Of a DNA stretch of 64,000 nt, positions 1 through 6,737 are shown piece after piece (position 1 is the first letter of the stretch; the number at the start of each line of letters is the position of its first letter). The stretch spans positions 20,196 to 84,195 of the forward strand of contig JANNZM010000076.1 of assembly GCA_031410595.1 (NCBI GenBank). Reading direction: 5' to 3'. A program made the position numbers and the translations under genes. This DNA comes from JANMCE01 sp031410595 (GTDB lineage Bacteria; Actinomycetota; Acidimicrobiia; Acidimicrobiales; Ilumatobacteraceae). The notes under the pieces are model-generated. The model saw only the letters and a list, made by a program, of their open reading frames with translations. It was not told the DNA's origin and made no database searches.

Positions 1-203
1 CTCTGGCAAAGGTGATCAGCTGTAAGAGTCCGATCGCCGTCCGCCTCGCCAAGGAATCTGCTAATCGAGTGGAAGCAATGTCGCTGCACGACGGCTACCG
101 CACCGAGCAGGACTACACCCAACGCATCCGCCGCCACACCGACTCCACCGAAGCCCGCCTCGCCATTGCTGAAAAGCGCCCCCCGGCCTTTGGCTGGGAA
201 TGA
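1..203 (+). CDS. Enoyl-CoA hydratase/isomerase, C-terminal end (partial)
   Basis: The reading frame is open from base 3 to the TGA ending at 203; the gene begins before the window. The visible 66 residues look like the helical C-terminal tail of a crotonase: a helix with SPIAVRLAKESANR, a basic TQRIRRHTDS stretch, and the closing EKRPPAF, which is the usual end of enoyl-CoA hydratases (compare EKRPPVWQGR in the crotonase at 40381). The active site is outside the window, so only the family can be given. A 51-nt gap separates it from the selenoprotein gene on the same strand, so co-transcription is possible. Confidence 0.75.
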   Translation, partial: LAKVISCKSPIAVRLAKESANRVEAMSLHDGYRTEQDYTQRIRRHTDSTEARLAIAEKRPPAFGWE

Positions 204-254
204 CCCACCCCCCGACATTTCACCTAAGTTTCCCGTGAACAAAGGAGTCGCCCC

Positions 255-1322
255 GTGATCTTGGAATCGCTTGATGTAGGCCTTGACCAGCTTGAAGCGC
301 GCACCGGATGGGCGATCAAGCCCCAGGGCGCGTGCAAGGGTGAAGTGTGTGTTCCGCTGCCGGTCGGTGCCGTAGTGAATGGCACCGTCAACGCTGCGGT
401 CTTGGCCGAACGCCTGGGCATGCCGCTGGTTGCTGATGTTTCCCACGGGGTCTGGGCACTCGGGCCCGAGACATCAATCACCGGCCGGGCGCTGACCACG
501 GCGGTAGCACCCGACATCATCTTGCCCGACATCAACGGAAATCCCGTGCGCATCGCCGACCTGCGGCCGAAGAAGGTGGTGGTCGTCTCGTGGGCCTCGT
601 GGTGAGGTTGCCGACTTGATCTGCCCGTGTGGCAGGCACTGCGAACCCAACTGCTTCCCTTCGGTATAGAGATCGTTACCGTCGCTCTCGACGTCGGTGG
701 GGTCGACGCTGTCCGGAAGTGGATTGACGCCGCGAAGCCCGAGCACCCGTCACTGATAGACGTCGCCCACATCACCGATGATCTGCTCGGTTTTGTCAAC
801 GTACCTAGCTCGGTGTGGATCGACGAGCACGGCATGATCGTGCGGCCTGCCGAACCAGCCTGGCCCGGGTCAACGCCGGTTATCGACATGCTGCCGGCCA
901 TGACCGACCACCTTCCGCCCGAACGTCGAGGGGTGGTCGACGAAGTACTCAAAATGAAGATCGACCCCGCCCTGTCGCTCGCCATGCTGCTCGATTGGGC
1001 GGAAAAGGGTGCCGACAGCCAGTACGTGCTTTCACCCGATGAGGTCATCGCACGCTCTCATCCTCGTGGCGATGACGAGGCTCGCGCCGCCGCCCATTTC
1101 GAACTCGGCCAGCACCTCTTTGCCCACGGTGACCACGATGCCGCGGTTCCGCATTGGCGTGAGGCCCATCGGCTTTACCCCGCCAACTGGACGTACAAAC
1201 GTCAAGCCTGGAACCTGGAAGCGGGCGATACCGTCACCCCGTCGGACCGCTACGACGGCAGTTGGCTCGTTGACGTCCGTGCCGCCGGCGCCGAAAACTA
1301 TTATCCCGCCATCCTGCCGTGA
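255..1322 (+). CDS. Probable selenoprotein: ResA/TlpA-like redoxin with U-G-C motif and C-terminal TPR-like region
   Basis: A single frame runs from GTG 255 to TGA 1322 with one internal TGA at 603-605. Read as selenocysteine (residue 117 of 355) it gives WASW-U-GCR-LDLP, exactly where thioredoxin-fold reductases have WASWCGPCR; Cys119 would be the resolving residue. Homology-like sequence continues in the same frame on both sides: redoxin strands before it (PDIILPDINGNPVRIADL, then KKVVVVSWASW) and after it (FGIEIVTVALDVGG, then VPSSVWIDEHG). Residues about 1-85 form a separate N-terminal part with GACKGEVC. Residues about 265-320 resemble a TPR pair (AHFELGQHLFAHGDHDAAVPH). The start has AAAGGAG 7 nt upstream. 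A hairpin suited to SECIS function follows the UGA. I recall an annotated family of ResA-like proteins with a WAxxUGC motif. No signal peptide is visible, so it is probably cytoplasmic. The alternative is a nonsense-mutated pseudogene, which the intact downstream frame argues against. Confidence 0.85.
620..636 (+). promoter_or_regulatory. SECIS-like hairpin downstream of the UGA codon
   Basis: CTGCC (621-625) pairs perfectly with GGCAG (631-635) around the five-base loop CGTGT; U620-G636 can add a wobble pair. The loop carries G at its second position, the feature reported for bacterial SelB-binding SECIS apical loops. The apical loop begins 20 nt after the UGA (603-605), within the usual bacterial range. 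It lies inside the coding sequence, as bacterial SECIS elements do. The selA, selB, selC and selD genes are not in this window. Confidence 0.7.
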
Positions 1323-1759
1323 CCGCCGCCGACCGGAACGAGGTCGCGGTTCGAGACTTCCTCAATCGGCTGCACGATCTGGTGTTTCCCGATCTTCACG
1401 CCGCGTTCGTTTCGTTTGCAACCGACGCGACCTACCAGTCGCTGGTTCCGGCCCGCCAGCCGATCGTTGGTACCGCAGCTATCAAGGCCGAGCTCACGCA
1501 GCAGTTCACCCGATACAAGGAATGCGAGTGCGAGATGATCGCGGTCGCTTCCAACGAGCGCTACGTCTTCACCGAACGCCGTGATCACGTCACCATGCTT
1601 GCGTTCGATAAGCGCATCTATTCCAGCGTCAACGCCGTGTTCGAGTTCAACGACGTCGGCCAGATCATCTCCTGGCGCGAGTACTGGGATGCCCTCGACA
1701 TTGCACAACAACTTGGCCTTGATGCCGAAGGCATGAAACGCCTCCACGGCATCACCTAG
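1319..1759 (+). CDS. SnoaL-like / limonene-epoxide-hydrolase-type small protein
   Basis: A 146-residue protein of the NTF2-like fold. The pattern of an N-terminal helix (VAVRDFLNRLHDLVFP), a central YQSLVPARQPIVGTAAIKAEL segment and the strand pair FTERRDHVTML ... VNAVFEFNDVGQIISWREYWD matches limonene-1,2-epoxide hydrolases and SnoaL-like proteins. The closing G-x-I-x-x-W-R-E-Y-W-D is typical. Its GTG start overlaps the TGA of the selenoprotein gene (GTGA), so translation is probably coupled to passage of ribosomes through the UGA. The substrate is unknown; hydrolysis of an epoxide or lipid-like ring is only a family-level possibility. Confidence 0.75.
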   Translation: MTAADRNEVAVRDFLNRLHDLVFPDLHAAFVSFATDATYQSLVPARQPIVGTAAIKAELTQQFTRYKECECEMIAVASNERYVFTERRDHVTMLAFDKRIYSSVNAVFEFNDVGQIISWREYWDALDIAQQLGLDAEGMKRLHGIT

Positions 1760-1782
1760 CCGAGTCGTGCAATTCTGATGGG

Positions 1783-2412
1783 ATGACATCGATGACGATC
1801 GACGCAGCGGTCGAATGGGCGACACGCCGGGTTGCTATCCCGGGTCGCACATTGCTCGGCGTAACCGGCTGCCCGGGAGCGGGCAAGTCGACCCTATCGG
1901 GCCGTATCGCCCAAGCGCTTGGGCCTCAGCAGTGCGTGATCGTGCCGATGGACGGATTCCACCTCGACAACGCGGTACTTGAGGCGCACGGCACCCGGAA
2001 TCGCAAGGGGGCCCCCGGCACCTTCGACGCGGCGGGGTATGCATCGCTTCTGGGCCGATTGCGCAACCAGACGCCCGGCGAGGTCGTGTACGCGCCACGA
2101 TACGAACGCGAACTGAGCACGTCGATAGCTGGGGCGATCGAGGTTTTGGCGGACGTGAGATTGGTGATCACCGAAGGCAACTACCTGCTACTCAACGATG
2201 GCCCGTGGGCATCCGTACGGCCGATGCTTCACGCGTGCTGGTTTGCGTCCGTGCCCGACGAGCTTCGGGTATCCCGCTTGATCGCCCGGCACATTGCCTT
2301 CGGCAAGACCCCAGCCGCGGCCGAAGAGTGGGTCCGACGTAGCGATGAGGCCAACGCTGCGCTGGTGACCGCCTCCGCTGCACGGGCCGACGCTTGGGTT
2401 GCGATCGACTGA
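1783..2412 (+). CDS. Nucleoside/nucleotide kinase family P-loop protein
   Basis: A 209-residue P-loop kinase of the uridine kinase / phosphoribulokinase / YggC-FrcK group. The Walker A motif GCPGAGKST is at residues 29-37. The group's signature MDGFHLDN follows at about residue 56, a lid-like YAPRYERE near 105, and a Walker B-like strand LVITEGNYLLL near 127. It would phosphorylate a small sugar or nucleoside-type metabolite using ATP in the cytoplasm; which one cannot be told from sequence. It starts 23 nt after the SnoaL-like gene. It is followed by an 87-nt convergent gap in which I see nothing. Confidence 0.8.
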   Translation: MTSMTIDAAVEWATRRVAIPGRTLLGVTGCPGAGKSTLSGRIAQALGPQQCVIVPMDGFHLDNAVLEAHGTRNRKGAPGTFDAAGYASLLGRLRNQTPGEVVYAPRYERELSTSIAGAIEVLADVRLVITEGNYLLLNDGPWASVRPMLHACWFASVPDELRVSRLIARHIAFGKTPAAAEEWVRRSDEANAALVTASAARADAWVAID

Positions 2413-2499
2413 GGTGATTCGTGCCATCGGTTTCAACGGCGCGTGAAGACCGACCGTCAACGATAACCAAGGTGGTGACGGTGCGGTGGACAGCCTCGG

Positions 2500-3235
2500 C
2501 TACGACGCTGGACGAACCCGAGGACCCGGAGTAAAGGTCACCGGGAGGCGACGGACGGCGTAGACGCTGCCGCAGTCCTCGAAGCGCTCGACGCCATCCC
2601 ACTGGACCTGGAAGTCCGACAGGCGGGTGAACACGCCGCGGAACAACGTGGCCAACATGAGCCGGGCGTGATGGGACCCGAGGCAACGATGCGGGCCAAG
2701 ACCAAAGGCCATATGCCGGTTGCTGGTGCGATCGATGTCGATCTTCTCCGGGTCAGGAAACGCCTGCGGGTCGCGGTTGGCAGCCCAGTACATCATGAGA
2801 ACCTTCTGGCCTTCGGACATCTGCTCGCCGTGAAACTCGACGTCCTTGGTTACTCGCCGATACAGCCCGCCACTGGGCCCGGCGATTCGTAAGAACTCTT
2901 CGATCACCGTTGGCGTCCGGTCGACGGAGTCGATCATCTGCTGACGCAACGCCGGGTCCTTGTCGATGAGCAGCAGGGAGTTACCGGTCGTGCCCGACGT
3001 GGTGTCCATACCGCCGAGCAGTACGAGCATGGCGAAGTTCGTGAGTTCGGAATCGGTGAGTAGTCGACCGTTCATTGGCGTTCGCATCATGTCGCTGAAC
3101 AGGTCGTCGCCCATCTTTTCGCGGCGGCGGGCGATCTCCATGCCGATGTTCTCGTACATGCTCATGATGCCGGCCATGCTGCGCTCGGGGTCGTGCACCC
3201 CGTCATGGATGAGCGCGTGGACCATCGAGGTGGGA
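2500..3235 (-). pseudogene. Cytochrome P450, N-terminal half missing
   Basis: The minus-strand frame carries the C-terminal part of a bacterial P450: I-helix LGGMDTTSGT, K-helix EEFLRIAG (ExxR), the meander segment, and heme-binding loop FGLGPHRCLGSHHAR with the Cys ligand. P450-like sequence begins abruptly near 3235-3245, where an intact enzyme would have about 160-180 more N-terminal residues. Upstream the frame runs only through the opposite-strand kinase gene and does not resemble a P450. Without helices A-F it could not form a working enzyme. The break coincides with the start of an orphan gene tail on the plus strand, suggesting a deletion junction. Confidence 0.75.
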
Positions 3236-3236
3236 T

Positions 3237-3320
3237 GGCGAAGTCGGCCACGCCTACATCGAGCGATCGGACTTTCAAAATGCGTTTCCCGCCGAACTGC
3301 ACGCTCCGGAGGCCTCATGA
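3237..3320 (+). pseudogene. Orphan C-terminal tail of an unidentified gene
   Basis: The plus-strand frame ending in the TGA at 3318-3320 reads GEVGHAYIERSDF then QNAFPAELHAPEAS. It ends in a four-base ATGA overlap with the next gene, the arrangement used throughout this window for real coupled genes. It has no plausible start: upstream of about 3237 the DNA is the antisense of the beheaded P450. I read it as the last 25-30 codons of a gene whose 5' part was lost in the same event. The family is not recognised. Confidence 0.45.
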
Positions 3321-4417
3321 ACAAAGAGACGGGTGACGACGGCCGCTCTCGTGCCGACGCCGAGGCGCGCGAACTGATCCAGCTCAAGCGCACCGAACGC
3401 GACCCCGAACGAATGCGGTCTGTCCTGCGCGACTGGCTTGTGCCGCGAATCTCGCCGCGAGGTTCGCTTGCGGTGTCGCCGATGTCTTTGCCAGATGGGA
3501 CCGGCGTCGCGAACGAGACACTCATGTTTGATGCGACCTGGTCTGCGGAAGGTCGAGACACGACCGAGGGTTTTGTTGTTCGGATCGCCAGTAGCGATCC
3601 GCTGTACCTTGGTGCCGACATCAGCGTGCATCACGATGTGTACGAGGCGCTCGCCGATGTCGAGGGTGTACCGGTACCACGCGTGTACGGGTTTGAACCC
3701 GACCCGTCGTTGCTCGGTGCGCCGTTCTTCGTCATGGAACGCAAGTACGGACGCGTGCCCGGCGATCAGCCGTCCTGGGTGACATCCGGGTTTGTCGTGG
3801 AGGCCACGCCGAAGGAGCGTCGCGCCATGTGGGACAACTCGGTTGCGGTGCTCGCAGCACTCCACCGGGCTGATGCATCGCGATTCCACTTTCTCCTTCC
3901 GCGAAATGACCTGAGCGGCCTGGCCGACCATCTCGCCTACTGGCGGCGGTGGCTCGACGACCCTTCCACCGGGGCCATGCATGACACCGTCGAGCAGGGT
4001 TATGCATGGCTGACGGAGCATCTGCCGGCCATGCAACCGACGGCGTTGTCCTGGGGTGACTCTCGGTTCGCCAACATCATGTTCGACGGCACGCGGGTCG
4101 CTGCAATTTTCGACTGGGACACGGTCTCACTCGCCGGTCCCGGGGCCGATCTCGGATGGTGGCGGTTTATGGACGGGCTCGATGGCATCGGGACGGCCGA
4201 CCATCTCGTCGAGCGGTGGCAGGACCTCAGCGGGATGGTGGCGACCGACATCGAGTTCTACGACGTCTTCACCACGTTCCGGCTGAGCGCGATCCTCATG
4301 CGGCTCTTCGGTCAGATGGGTCGCGCCGGCACAATTCCCAGCGAGGTGGCCGAGCAGCAGGCCCGAAACAGCGCACCGGTCCAAGCTCTCGCGGCGCAGC
4401 TGCTTGCTTTCCGGTGA
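3317..4417 (+). CDS. Phosphotransferase-family (APH/ACAD10-like kinase fold) protein
   Basis: A 366-residue protein of the aminoglycoside-phosphotransferase superfamily. Visible are an N-lobe strand FVVRIASSD with YLGADISVHHDVYEAL, the PFFVMERKYGRVPGD segment, the catalytic-loop region LSWGDSRFANIMFD (usual HGDxxxxN, here W-G-D-S-R-F-A-N) and the metal-binding IFDWDTVSLAGPGADLGWW. In actinobacterial lipid-catabolism regions such proteins are usually annotated as phosphotransferases of unknown substrate, not as drug-resistance enzymes. ATG 3317 was chosen because it overlaps the preceding TGA and has GGAGG just upstream; longer readings run through P450 antisense. Confidence 0.8.
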   Translation: MNKETGDDGRSRADAEARELIQLKRTERDPERMRSVLRDWLVPRISPRGSLAVSPMSLPDGTGVANETLMFDATWSAEGRDTTEGFVVRIASSDPLYLGADISVHHDVYEALADVEGVPVPRVYGFEPDPSLLGAPFFVMERKYGRVPGDQPSWVTSGFVVEATPKERRAMWDNSVAVLAALHRADASRFHFLLPRNDLSGLADHLAYWRRWLDDPSTGAMHDTVEQGYAWLTEHLPAMQPTALSWGDSRFANIMFDGTRVAAIFDWDTVSLAGPGADLGWWRFMDGLDGIGTADHLVERWQDLSGMVATDIEFYDVFTTFRLSAILMRLFGQMGRAGTIPSEVAEQQARNSAPVQALAAQLLAFR

Positions 4418-4439
4418 CGAATCGCCCAGCTGCCAGCTG

Positions 4440-5019
4440 ACGAGGACACTACCAAGGGGAACCGAGTGAGCAACTCATGCATCGCCCCATCGCTCTCGAC
4501 GTTCACGAAGACGAACGCCGTCCACTCGAAGTCCGTCAGGTCACCGCCGGTAGCGTCGGCGACCGCTCGGATCTCGGTGACCGACCGCTCGTAACGCTCG
4601 GGGGAGTAGAGGTACGGCATCCAGCCGTCACCTAGCGGGGCAGCCCGGCGCATCGCCGCCGGTTGCCGACCGGCCATGATGATTGGTCGGTCTCCCGACT
4701 GTGCTGGTGCCGGGTGAATACGCACATCGTCGAAGTGGAAATGGCGACGGTGATGGCTCGTCGGCTCTGCCGTCCACAGTTGTCGGAGCAGACCGATCGT
4801 TTCGTCAGCTCGGCAACCCACTGGGCCAGGGCCGACAGGCGCCAAGAGAACCATCGCCTCGGGAGTTGGGCCGGGAGAGGCGACATGCCCGCCCACCCAC
4901 AATGAGTCGATCGGCAGCGATTCGAAGGCCGCCACCTGCCCGGCCGAACCATCGGTTACAAGCCCGTAAGGAACCGTGCCAGAGCTTCCCAAGCACGCCG
5001 CCTTGGATGTGGCGATCAA
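4440..5019 (-). pseudogene. LLM-class (F420-type) flavin-dependent oxidoreductase, internally deleted
   Basis: The minus-strand frame has recognisable LLM pieces: an N-terminal LPIDSLWVGGHVASPGPTPEAM, then directly TIGLLRQLWTAEP, the FHFDDVRIHPAP linker and RPIIMAGRQPAAMRRAAPLGDGWMPYL. About 60-70 residues that should lie between MVLLAPVG and DETIGLL (the strand-rich middle with the GVGVG-type segment) are missing. The C-terminal end runs into low-quality sequence overlapping the kinase-fold gene. Length and gaps make a working enzyme unlikely. It lies between other gene remains, so the whole stretch 2500-5800 looks like decaying DNA. Confidence 0.65.
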
Positions 5020-5022
5020 CGG

Positions 5023-5448
5023 TCAACTGAGGGTGCCGGGCGGTGCGATCCAACGGGAGGGCTGCTTGCTGACCGCCACGATGTGGTCGAAGTCGCGGTC
5101 ATAGTGAAGGATCGTCGATCCGTAGTGTTCGGCGGCCGCGGCGGTCAGCAGATCGACGACTCCCGCCGCTCGATGTTGGCTTGTTCGGGCCAACTCCCCC
5201 TGGACGGCTCGGGCCCGCTGACAGATCTCAGGCGTGATCGGAAGATCAGTAAAGGCACCGAGGCGGCGAGCTGCAATATCGCGGTATTCCTCCGGTGAGC
5301 GCGCCGAGTACAGCACCTCTAGGTCGATTGTGACGCACGTAGCTAGCAAGCCGAGTCGGCCGAGTCGGGTCAGCTCGGTGCGCACTTCGGTGCTAGCGAC
5401 GCGGGCGATGGCGCTGGTGTCGACAAGAAAGAGTCCAGCCGGTATCAC
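5023..5448 (-). CDS. vapC: VapC-type PIN-domain toxin
   Basis: A 141-residue PIN-domain ribonuclease. The acidic residues that bind metal are all visible: LVDTSAI near residue 9, the Glu in DLEVLYSA near 43, VVDLLTAA near 97 and the Asp pair of HYDRDFDHI near 118. It would cleave RNA when freed from its antitoxin. Its start overlaps the end of the antitoxin gene by four bases (ATGA at 5445-5448), the usual vapBC arrangement. It sits inside a stretch of gene remnants, consistent with arrival by horizontal transfer. Confidence 0.9.
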   Translation of the reverse strand: MIPAGLFLVDTSAIARVASTEVRTELTRLGRLGLLATCVTIDLEVLYSARSPEEYRDIAARRLGAFTDLPITPEICQRARAVQGELARTSQHRAAGVVDLLTAAAAEHYGSTILHYDRDFDHIVAVSKQPSRWIAPPGTLS

Positions 5449-5651
5449 CGTCGGGCGGCCTGGCGAACCTCAGGCTTCGCGAGGTCAGGCGAGCCCCAGA
5501 TCAGGTCGTCATCGAAGGCGTTCGCCAGCCGACGACGCCCCGCGACAAATGCCAGAGCAGCGTTGACCGTATCGACCTTGCTAGACGTGCCCAACTCCCG
5601 CGCAGCATCGGAAAGTATGCCTTGGTCAATATCGATCGTCGTGCGAGCCAT
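5445..5651 (-). CDS. vapB: VapB-type antitoxin
   Basis: A 68-residue protein starting MARTTIDID, the ribbon typical of ribbon-helix-helix VapB proteins, followed by the helices SDAARELG and SKVDTVNAALAFVAGRRR and a flexible tail (FDDDLIWGSPDLAKPEVR) that would wrap the toxin. It is the first gene of the pair. It should bind the palindrome just upstream of its start and repress its own operon. Confidence 0.88.
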   Translation of the reverse strand: MARTTIDIDQGILSDAARELGTSSKVDTVNAALAFVAGRRRLANAFDDDLIWGSPDLAKPEVRQAARR

Positions 5652-5656
5652 CTGGC

Positions 5657-5668
5657 CATGATATCATG
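5657..5668. promoter_or_regulatory. Palindromic operator-like site of vapBC
   Basis: CATGATATCATG is a perfect 12-bp palindrome 5 bases upstream of the vapB start codon. On the minus strand TATCAT inside it fits a -10 hexamer of the TAnnnT type. Binding of the VapB/VapC complex here would block transcription. The placement supports autoregulation, but the operator role is inferred. Confidence 0.5.
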
Positions 5669-5700
5669 CTAGCCATTAAAGATGCATGAAAAGATGCGTG

Positions 5701-5793
5701 TCAGCCGATGGTTTGGGCTTCACGGAGGGCTTGGATTTCGTCGGGGGTGAAGCCAGCGTGGCGCAGGGCCGTCGTTTCGCTGCCACTGGCAGC
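5701..5793 (-). pseudogene. C-terminal remnant of a CaiB/BaiF CoA-transferase
   Basis: Reading the minus strand to the TGA at 5701-5703 gives ETTALRHAGFTPDEIQALRE followed by AQTIG and stop. This is the usual last helix of CaiB/BaiF family III CoA-transferases (L..LGY..DEI..LR..G); the intact family member at 44359 ends WDDISALRESGALG. No further homology is visible upstream, where the SMP-30 gene begins on the other strand. It appears to be all that remains of a gene displaced when the vapBC pair or the SMP-30 gene arrived. Confidence 0.55.
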
Positions 5794-5810
5794 CGAGTAC
5801 GATCCCCGCG

Positions 5811-6737
5811 GTGATCGACTTCGACTTCTCGATGAGGGTCATCGCCGAGGGGCTGCTCTTTCCCGAAGGACCGGTGCCGCTGGCCGACGGATCCGTGCTC
5901 TTCGTCGAGTTGGCCCGTGGCACGCTTTCTCGGGCCTTCGGTGAGGGGCGGGTCGAGGTGGTGGCTGACCTGGGCGGTTCGCCAAATGGAGCCGCACTCG
6001 GCCCCGACGGCCGGGTCTACGTCTGCAACAACGGCGGCGTGAAGTTCGTGGCCGACGACGGCAAGCTGCGACCTGTTGGCTATGTGCCCGAACCGGCGTG
6101 GATTGACGTGGTGGACCTCTCGACCGGTCACCATGAACGCCTCTATGACCGCTGCGGCGAGCACACCCTGCGGGCCTGTAACGATCTCGTGTTTGATGCA
6201 ACAGGTGGGTTCTATTTCACCGACAGCGGCAAAACCACGGCGGCCACAGTCGAGCATGGTGGTCTGTATTACGCGTTGGCCGACGGCTCCAGCATCCGAC
6301 GCATTGCGGCGCCCCTCACCACCCCCAACGGCGTCGGCCTCTCGCCCGATGGTCGCACCGTGTACGTGTCCGAAACCGCAACGGCACGACTGTGGGCATG
6401 GGACGTGACAGGCCCCGGTGAGCTGCGCAAGCTCAAGCAAGACGACATCGCCCACGGTGGTCGATTCATCATCGGTTCCGCGAACTTCCAACGGTTCGAC
6501 AGCCTCGCCGTCACGGCGTCGGGAAAGATTCTGGTCGCCACGCTCACCCACGGCGGCATCAGCGAAATCTGGCCCGACGGCACCACGATGCGCTACCACC
6601 CGCTGCCCGACGGTCTTGTCACGAACGTCGCCTTCGGAGGCGAGGACCTATGCACGGCCTATGTCACGCTCGCCGACAGCGGGCGCCTCGTGGCCCTCAA
6701 CTGGCACGAACCCGGCCTCAAGCTTCACTTCACCTGA
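5811..6737 (+). CDS. SMP-30/gluconolactonase/LRE family protein
   Basis: A 308-residue six-bladed beta-propeller protein. The opening GLLFPEGPVPLADGSVLFVE contains the conserved metal-binding Glu (FPEGP). PNGAALGPDGRVYVCNNGG, CNDLVFDATGGFYFTDSGK and TTPNGVGLSPDGRTVYVSET are the repeated blades, with the Asn and Asp ligands expected in the calcium site. The family hydrolyses lactones; the substrate here is unknown. Its TGA overlaps the ATG of the next gene by one base (TGATG), so the two are probably co-translated. Confidence 0.85.
   Translation: MIDFDFSMRVIAEGLLFPEGPVPLADGSVLFVELARGTLSRAFGEGRVEVVADLGGSPNGAALGPDGRVYVCNNGGVKFVADDGKLRPVGYVPEPAWIDVVDLSTGHHERLYDRCGEHTLRACNDLVFDATGGFYFTDSGKTTAATVEHGGLYYALADGSSIRRIAAPLTTPNGVGLSPDGRTVYVSETATARLWAWDVTGPGELRKLKQDDIAHGGRFIIGSANFQRFDSLAVTASGKILVATLTHGGISEIWPDGTTMRYHPLPDGLVTNVAFGGEDLCTAYVTLADSGRLVALNWHEPGLKLHFT

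Noticed and set aside
603..605. TGA read as an ordinary stop with two separate genes (255-605 and 627-1322)
   Set aside because: Both pieces are in one frame, neither is a complete redoxin alone, 627 lacks a ribosome site, and the TGA falls exactly on the active-site Cys position with a SECIS-like hairpin behind it.
224..1048. Minus-strand open frame across the selenoprotein gene
   Set aside because: Low-complexity Ser/Thr/Arg translation without family features; explained as antisense of the coding strand.
2960..3316. Extended N-terminus for the kinase-fold protein at 3317
   Set aside because: The extra 119 codons are the antisense of the truncated P450 and cross its conserved segments; ATG 3317 has a ribosome site and stop-start overlap.
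3317..4417. Antibiotic resistance phosphotransferase
   Set aside because: The APH fold is clear, but related genes in actinobacterial lipid regions are of unknown substrate and the catalytic loop differs from resistance enzymes; no resistance role is claimed.
5676..6599. Long minus-strand open frame opposite the SMP-30 gene
   Set aside because: It is the antisense of a clear six-bladed propeller gene; its translation has no family features and is rich in His/Arg/Gly typical of shadow frames.
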